DNA of 64,000 nucleotides from Pedobacter nanyangensis. GTDB lineage: Bacteria; Bacteroidota; Bacteroidia; Sphingobacteriales; Sphingobacteriaceae. Of the stretch, positions 59,210-64,000 are shown one piece after another. The stretch's first letter is position 1. Each line of letters starts with the position of its first letter. The position numbers were made by a program, and so were the translations under genes. The stretch lies in NCBI RefSeq assembly GCF_003313505.1, contig NZ_QMHO01000001.1, positions 496,001-560,000 on the forward strand. The letters run 5' to 3'. Under the pieces are notes generated by a model. It searched no databases and was not told where the DNA came from. It saw only the letters and a list, made by a program, of their open reading frames with translations.

Positions 59210-61615
59210 ATGAGAATAAAATTTATATCTACCTTATTCGTTTGTGTGTTAGTTGGCCTGTTTTCAATGGCAGTATATGGGCAAAAGGGTAAATCAAACC
59301 TTTTGGGAACGGTTAAAACCAACGACGGAAGTGCCGCTAGCCATGTTACGGTAAGTTTAAAAGGGATTTCGACCCAAACCGACGAAAATGGACGTTTTGT
59401 GTTCAGGAGCCTAGCCGCTGGCACTTACCAGGTAACGGTTTCGGCTGTGGGCGTTAAATCTGTGCAGCTTGATGTACAGGTAAAGGAAGGCGATAATCAA
59501 ATGAATACCATTGTGATTTCCGAGTCGGCCTCGCAGTTGCAGGAAGTAGCCATTAGCACTTATAAATCATCTAACAATAAACCTGCAACGTTAGGCAAGG
59601 TAGCAATTGCACCACGAGATTTGCCTCAATCAGTACAGATTATTACCAGTGAGGTGATTCAAGACCAACAAGCAGATAGACTTGGCGATGTGATGAAGAA
59701 TGTGAACGGCGTAGCCCTGGGCGCTAACCGTGGCAGTGTAGGCGAGAACTTTTATGCCAGAGGCTACAGCCTGGGCGCCAATAATGTCTTTAAAAATGGT
59801 GCACGTACCAGCATTGGCGGCAGTCCCGAGGCCAGTACCTTAGAGTCTGTTGAGGTGTTAAAAGGCAGTGCCGCCTTATTGTATGGTGGGGTAACGGGAG
59901 GCGCCGTGGTTAACATGATTACCAAGAAACCAAAATTTGAGCAAGGAGGAGAAGTAGCTTTTCGTACGGGAAGTTATGGGCAGTACAAGCCAACGGTAGA
60001 TCTTTACGGTCCCATTGACGATAAATTTGCCTTCAGAATTATTGGAACAGGAGAAAAAGCGGAGAGCTTTAGAGATCAGGTAGAATCAAAGCGGTTTTAC
60101 ATCAATCCCTCTTTGTTATATAAGGCAAATGAAAATACGGAGATATTGTTCCAGGCCGATTACCTGAGCAGCAATTATACGCCAGATTTTGGTATAGGTA
60201 CCGTAAACAATAAAATTGTTGATTTGGGCAGAAATAAATTCATAAATACCCCCTGGGCCTACAACAAAACCAATACTACCACCATTCAGCTAAACGGAAA
60301 CCATAAGTTTAACGAGTTCTGGAAACTTAATGTAGTTGCCGCATACCAATCATACGATAGAGACTATTATGGGGCAGAAAGACCAGTAGGAACTGCTGCG
60401 GGTATAGCTCCCAGGGCGCTTACAAGATCTAAAATCCAAGAATATACCTATAACCAACAACTTAATTTAACCGGAACTTTTAAGGCTTTGGGTATCAAAA
60501 ACACCCTGTTGGTTGGGGTAGATGCCGACCAGTCGAGAACTACCAGCAATGGATTTAACTTCATAAACAAAGCGGGGCAAAGGGTTTCTACGTTTAGCTA
60601 TGAATCGGTAAACCTTTTTGATCCTACAACTTACTATGGTAGCGGTTTTATGCCTACAACAGTAGCCGTTTCAGAAACCTTAACTCCCGTGTACCGATAT
60701 GGAGCATTTATCCAAAACTTGTTCGAAATTACCAGCAAATTTAAAGCATTGGCGGGCATTCGCTATACCGACCAGAAAAGCGCCCGGATTGTGCCCGTTG
60801 CATTAAGCAACGTTCCCGTAGCCTTGCCTACCGCAACCAAGTTTGATGATGCGTTTTCGCCCAAATTAGGATTGGTTTACGAGCCATTTAAAACCACTTC
60901 AATTTATGTGAGCTACGCAAACAATTTTACCATCAACACCGGCCAGGATATTTACGGCGCAGCTTTAAAACCGTCTATTATAGATCAGTACGAAGGAGGG
61001 ATCAAAAACGATTTCTGGGGCGGAAGGCTTTCGGTAAACGCAACCTACTACGTTATTAAAAATGCCAACTTTGCCCAAATGGCCCTTTTTAAAGCCGATG
61101 GCTCAACCAATGCCGATGCAAATGTTAAGGAATTTTCAGGAAGCACGCAAAGTGATGGCTTTGAACTGGATGTTAAGGGAAGTTTGGCAAAGGGACTCAA
61201 TATTATGGCTGGTTATGCGTATAACTACATGCGCTATACCTCAACCTTGGCCGCCAGCGGCATTGTAGAAGGCGAGCGGGTAGTTGGTACCACCAAACAT
61301 ACGGGCAATGCCACCCTGTTTTACACCGTGCAAAACGGAGCAGTAAAAGGCTTAAAGCTTGGTGCGTCGGCATTTTATACCGGTGATAGGAATGGCGGCA
61401 GGAATACCAACAAAAGCGGAACTTCATCGGGCATTATCCCGCTAAAGGCATTTACCACGGTTGATTTATCGGCAGGATATTCCTGGAGGAAGATTTCCCT
61501 ATTGGCCAAGATATCCAACCTTACCAACGAACTAAACTATTTTGTTCACGAAAACTATAGCGTTAACCCCATACCGCCACGCCAGTTTTTAACCACACTG
61601 TCGTACAAATTGTAA
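59210..61615 (+). CDS. TonB-dependent siderophore receptor
   Basis: 801-residue outer-membrane receptor importing ferric siderophores by TonB energy. Signal about 1-24; carboxypeptidase-regulatory-like domain 28-108; TonB box region and plug 115-240 with ATLGKVAIAPRDLPQSVQII, RGSVGENFYARGY and LLYGGVTGGAVVNMITKKP; 22-strand barrel to the end, closing with PPRQFLTTLSYKL. The plug sequence is that of the FhuE/FpvA/ferrichrome type. Promoter with two Fur-like palindromes supports iron control. No siderophore synthesis gene nearby. Confidence 0.94.
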   Translation: MRIKFISTLFVCVLVGLFSMAVYGQKGKSNLLGTVKTNDGSAASHVTVSLKGISTQTDENGRFVFRSLAAGTYQVTVSAVGVKSVQLDVQVKEGDNQMNTIVISESASQLQEVAISTYKSSNNKPATLGKVAIAPRDLPQSVQIITSEVIQDQQADRLGDVMKNVNGVALGANRGSVGENFYARGYSLGANNVFKNGARTSIGGSPEASTLESVEVLKGSAALLYGGVTGGAVVNMITKKPKFEQGGEVAFRTGSYGQYKPTVDLYGPIDDKFAFRIIGTGEKAESFRDQVESKRFYINPSLLYKANENTEILFQADYLSSNYTPDFGIGTVNNKIVDLGRNKFINTPWAYNKTNTTTIQLNGNHKFNEFWKLNVVAAYQSYDRDYYGAERPVGTAAGIAPRALTRSKIQEYTYNQQLNLTGTFKALGIKNTLLVGVDADQSRTTSNGFNFINKAGQRVSTFSYESVNLFDPTTYYGSGFMPTTVAVSETLTPVYRYGAFIQNLFEITSKFKALAGIRYTDQKSARIVPVALSNVPVALPTATKFDDAFSPKLGLVYEPFKTTSIYVSYANNFTINTGQDIYGAALKPSIIDQYEGGIKNDFWGGRLSVNATYYVIKNANFAQMALFKADGSTNADANVKEFSGSTQSDGFELDVKGSLAKGLNIMAGYAYNYMRYTSTLAASGIVEGERVVGTTKHTGNATLFYTVQNGAVKGLKLGASAFYTGDRNGGRNTNKSGTSSGIIPLKAFTTVDLSAGYSWRKISLLAKISNLTNELNYFVHENYSVNPIPPRQFLTTLSYKL

Positions 61616-61619
61616 TAGC

Positions 61620-61668
61620 CCCAAAACAAAAAGTCCCGAGGTAAGCCGTCGGGACTTTTTGTTTTGGG
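61620..61668. terminator. strong bidirectional terminator
   Basis: A perfect 20-base stem with a 9-base loop (CCCAAAACAAAAAGTCCCGA and its complement) separates the receptor gene from the converging aspS. Confidence 0.97.
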
Positions 61669-61684
61669 AGCATTCAATAACAGA

Positions 61685-63433
61685 TTAAGCTTCCGTCTTA
61701 ATCTTCAGCTCTTTCAATTGCTTATCATCAATCGTGCTTGGGCTATCAATCATTACGTCGCGGCCCGAGTTGTTTTTAGGGAAAGCAATCACATCTCTGA
61801 TGGTATCCAGACCCGCAAACAAAGAGCACAAACGATCGAAACCGAAGGCCAAACCACCGTGCGGAGGAGCGCCATATTCAAAGGCATCTAATAAGAAACC
61901 GAACTGTTTTTGTGCCTCTTCGGTACTAAAGCCCAAATGCTTAAACATTAATGACTGTGTTTCCTTATCGTGGATACGGATAGAACCGCCACCAATTTCG
62001 GTGCCGTTCAGCACCATGTCATAAGCATTTGCCCTTACCTCGCCCGGTTTGGTATCCAACAAAGGAATGTCCTCTGGTTTTGGCGAGGTAAACGGATGGT
62101 GCATGGCGTGGTAGCGTTCAGTTTCCTCGTCCCATTCCAGCAATGGAAAATCCAATACCCAAAGGGCGGCAAACTTATCCTTGTCACGCAAACCTAATCG
62201 AGAGCCCATTTCCAGGCGCAACTCGTTCATCTGCTTGCGTACCTTATCCTGGTTTGGCCCGGCCAATACCAATACCAGGTCGCCTGGTTGGGTATTTAAT
62301 GCCGCCGACCATTTTTTCAGTTCGTCTTCGTTATAAAACTTGTCAACCGATGATTTTAGCGAACCATCTTCATTGTGGCGCAGGTAGATCAGGCCGGTAG
62401 CACCAATTTGCGGACGTTTAACAAAATCCGTCAGTTCATCCAGCTGTTTACGGGTGTAGTGCGCACAGCCTTTGGCGTTGATGCCCACTACCAGCTCTGC
62501 ATGGTCAAAAACAGCAAAATCTTTTCCCTTTACAATATCGTTCAGTTCTACAAAAAGCATTTCGAAACGGGTGTCGGGCTTATCGGAACCATACAGGCGC
62601 ATCGCATCGCTGTACTGCATGCGGGGAACTTCCGGTAAATCAATCCCTTTAATTTCCTTAAATAAAGTTCTAATCAGGCCTTCAAAGGTGTTTAAAATAT
62701 CCTCTTGCTCCACAAACGACATCTCGCAGTCAATTTGGGTAAATTCAGGCTGTCTGTCGGCACGTAAATCCTCGTCCCTAAAGCATTTCACAATCTGGAA
62801 ATACCGGTCGAAACCAGAAACCATCAACAACTGTTTAAAGGTTTGTGGTGATTGTGGCAGGGCGTAAAACTCGCCGGGGTTCATACGGCTAGGCACCACA
62901 AAATCGCGGGCGCCTTCTGGCGTAGATTTGATCAAAACAGGTGTTTCAACCTCTATAAAATCCAGGCCGTCCAAATATCGGCGTACCGATTGGGCCATTT
63001 TGTGGCGCAGTACCATGTTGTTGCGCACAGGGTTGCGGCGCAAATCCAGGTAGCGGTATTTCATGCGCAAATCATCGCCGCCATCGGTTTCGTCGGCAAT
63101 TAAGAAAGGCGGCAGCTTGGCCGCATTGAGTATTTCCAAGGCCGATACCTTAATTTCGATATCGCCCGTTGGGATTTCCTTGTTTTTGTTAGAGCGTTCA
63201 ACCACTGTTCCGGCTACCTTAATCACATATTCGCGACCAAGATCTCGTGCTTGCTGGCATAAATCGGCATTGTCATTCATGTTAAATACCAATTGGGTAA
63301 TACCATAACGATCGCGGATGTCTATGAAAGTCATCCCGCCCAAATCCCTAGAGTTCTGCATCCAGCCGCACAAGGTTACATTTTCGCCCAAGTTTTCGAG
63401 GGTCAATGCACCGCAAGTAGTTGTTCTTAACAT
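61685..63433 (-). CDS. aspS: aspartyl-tRNA synthetase
   Basis: Charges tRNA-Asp. Class II synthetase of bacterial type, 582 residues: anticodon-binding OB domain (about 1-105; [18 protein letters not shown]), motif 2 ([16 protein letters not shown]), GAD insertion domain and motif 3 (GLAFGFDRL). The start at 63433 ([16 protein letters not shown]) is chosen; upstream in-frame TTG at 63457 would add eight unneeded residues. Confidence 0.96.
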   Translation of the reverse strand: MLRTTTCGALTLENLGENVTLCGWMQNSRDLGGMTFIDIRDRYGITQLVFNMNDNADLCQQARDLGREYVIKVAGTVVERSNKNKEIPTGDIEIKVSALEILNAAKLPPFLIADETDGGDDLRMKYRYLDLRRNPVRNNMVLRHKMAQSVRRYLDGLDFIEVETPVLIKSTPEGARDFVVPSRMNPGEFYALPQSPQTFKQLLMVSGFDRYFQIVKCFRDEDLRADRQPEFTQIDCEMSFVEQEDILNTFEGLIRTLFKEIKGIDLPEVPRMQYSDAMRLYGSDKPDTRFEMLFVELNDIVKGKDFAVFDHAELVVGINAKGCAHYTRKQLDELTDFVKRPQIGATGLIYLRHNEDGSLKSSVDKFYNEDELKKWSAALNTQPGDLVLVLAGPNQDKVRKQMNELRLEMGSRLGLRDKDKFAALWVLDFPLLEWDEETERYHAMHHPFTSPKPEDIPLLDTKPGEVRANAYDMVLNGTEIGGGSIRIHDKETQSLMFKHLGFSTEEAQKQFGFLLDAFEYGAPPHGGLAFGFDRLCSLFAGLDTIRDVIAFPKNNSGRDVMIDSPSTIDDKQLKELKIKTEA

Positions 63434-64000
63434 ATTTATTTCATGTTTAAGCGGCAAAAATACGAATTGATTGTTGATTTTAGATTTACGAATTTAGATT
63501 TGCCATACAATACGCCTAAAACACTGGTTTTGTAGCGCAAAGCCTGTTTTTCAATCAGCGGTGGTCCCGCTGTACGCTCCAACTCCTCGGCTGCGCTACG
63601 CTGGCCTGCGGGGTTTCTGCTGCCATCGGGGCTATCTGCAACTGGTGCAGGTCAAATACCTCCGTTCCTTTACCATCTCGCTGGTGCTATCGTAGTGGCT
63701 AAATGAAACTGTAGGCCTGTCCAGTTGATCATTGGATATTGCGCTATTGCCTTGGCTGTATTTTTCCTTGTGCCGCTTTCAAAAGCAGCGTAAACGGTGT
63801 GCAATGTTTCCTTAACCCCTCATTCATTTTTTCCGCTACAGCTGCGCCCTCCTCGGCAATGCGGTGCGGCTAGGGTTTTGGTGGTGGTGGTTAGTATATG
63901 ATGGCATTGCTGCGCAGATTTGGACCAGGCACATCACCATTGTTGATCCCAAGGATTGGAGAAGGCGGGGTTGCTATGAGAAAAATGATTGCCCTCTCCC
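63434..64000. other. 567-base end region, no gene seen
   Basis: No supportable reading frame to the window end. From about 63550 the base composition becomes GC-richer, with a hairpin CAGCGG / CCGCTG (63556-63572) and text such as TGCCATCGGGGCTA that resembles a dispersed sequence I recall from Sphingobacteriaceae intergenic regions. No second copy is in the window. Confidence 0.5.

Noticed and set aside
1-64000. CRISPR arrays, tRNA/rRNA genes, prophage or insertion sequences
   Set aside because: No spaced direct repeats of CRISPR type, no cloverleaf or rRNA motif, and no transposase, integrase or phage structural gene was seen on either strand.

Overview
The window reads as chromosomal DNA of a Bacteroidota bacterium, most likely a Sphingobacteriaceae member close to Pedobacter. 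The evidence is an LpxC-FabZ fusion, several promoters of the Bacteroidota type (TTG, about 20 bases, TAnnTTTG), two exported proteins ending in type IX secretion sorting domains, carboxypeptidase-regulatory/TonB-type outer-membrane receptors, and almost no Shine-Dalgarno sequences. The genus is inferred from gene style only. No rRNA, tRNA, CRISPR array, phage or insertion sequence was seen. Genes are dense and mostly intact, with decay limited to the spacers around 58.0-59.1 kb.

Layout. 0-7 kb (+): an HD phosphohydrolase, then a tightly coupled lipid A operon (lpxD, lpxC-fabZ, lpxA, lone ABC ATPase), efp and a folate cyclo-ligase. 7-11 kb (-): hutG, hutI, exonuclease III and an exported cyclophilin. 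11-15 kb: an HMA-AraC fusion regulator, YceI, a DOPA-dioxygenase-like enzyme, an ALDH and small exported proteins. 15-25 kb (+): an exported FAD-fold protein with a degenerate nucleotide motif; a three-gene exported peptidase operon (an M14 protein that has lost its zinc ligands, an intact M14 paralogue and an S9 peptidase); an SGNH/DUF4886 protein; a T9SS cargo protein. 25.7-30 kb: AhpC, thioredoxin and a small partner, an amidase lipoprotein, and an M49-like metallopeptidase lipoprotein. 30-35 kb: an ECF-promoter-driven outer-membrane barrel protein and a T9SS protein built of about 14 repeats. 35-42 kb (-): a six-gene signalling operon with two histidine kinases, two free receivers, CheR and CheB but no chemotaxis receptor. 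42-50 kb: zinc peptidase, gltX, sensor kinase, DinB, thioesterase, topoisomerase IB, Crp-like regulator and a Gdx-type SMR exporter. 50.4-51.5 kb: an ECF sigma/anti-sigma pair. 52-55 kb: a GH9-polysaccharide deacetylase fusion. 55-64 kb: a divergent PEP carboxylase, ElaA-like acetyltransferase, a probable Fur-controlled siderophore receptor, and aspS.

Most notable links. (1) The ECF sigma gene (50420) and the barrel gene (30163), 20 kb apart, share a near-identical promoter of about 50 bases with the same upstream A-tract and the same 16-base spacer, which suggests a sigma factor that controls itself and the distant outer-membrane gene. (2) The M14 pair joins an active enzyme to a co-transcribed pseudoenzyme, both carrying calcium-loop-like DxDxDG inserts. 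(3) CheR and CheB sit in an operon with a hybrid kinase whose long Glu/Gln-rich coiled coil could be a methylation target. (4) Two 7-1-7 palindromes flank the promoter of the siderophore receptor gene. All functional statements are from sequence reading; no database search was run.
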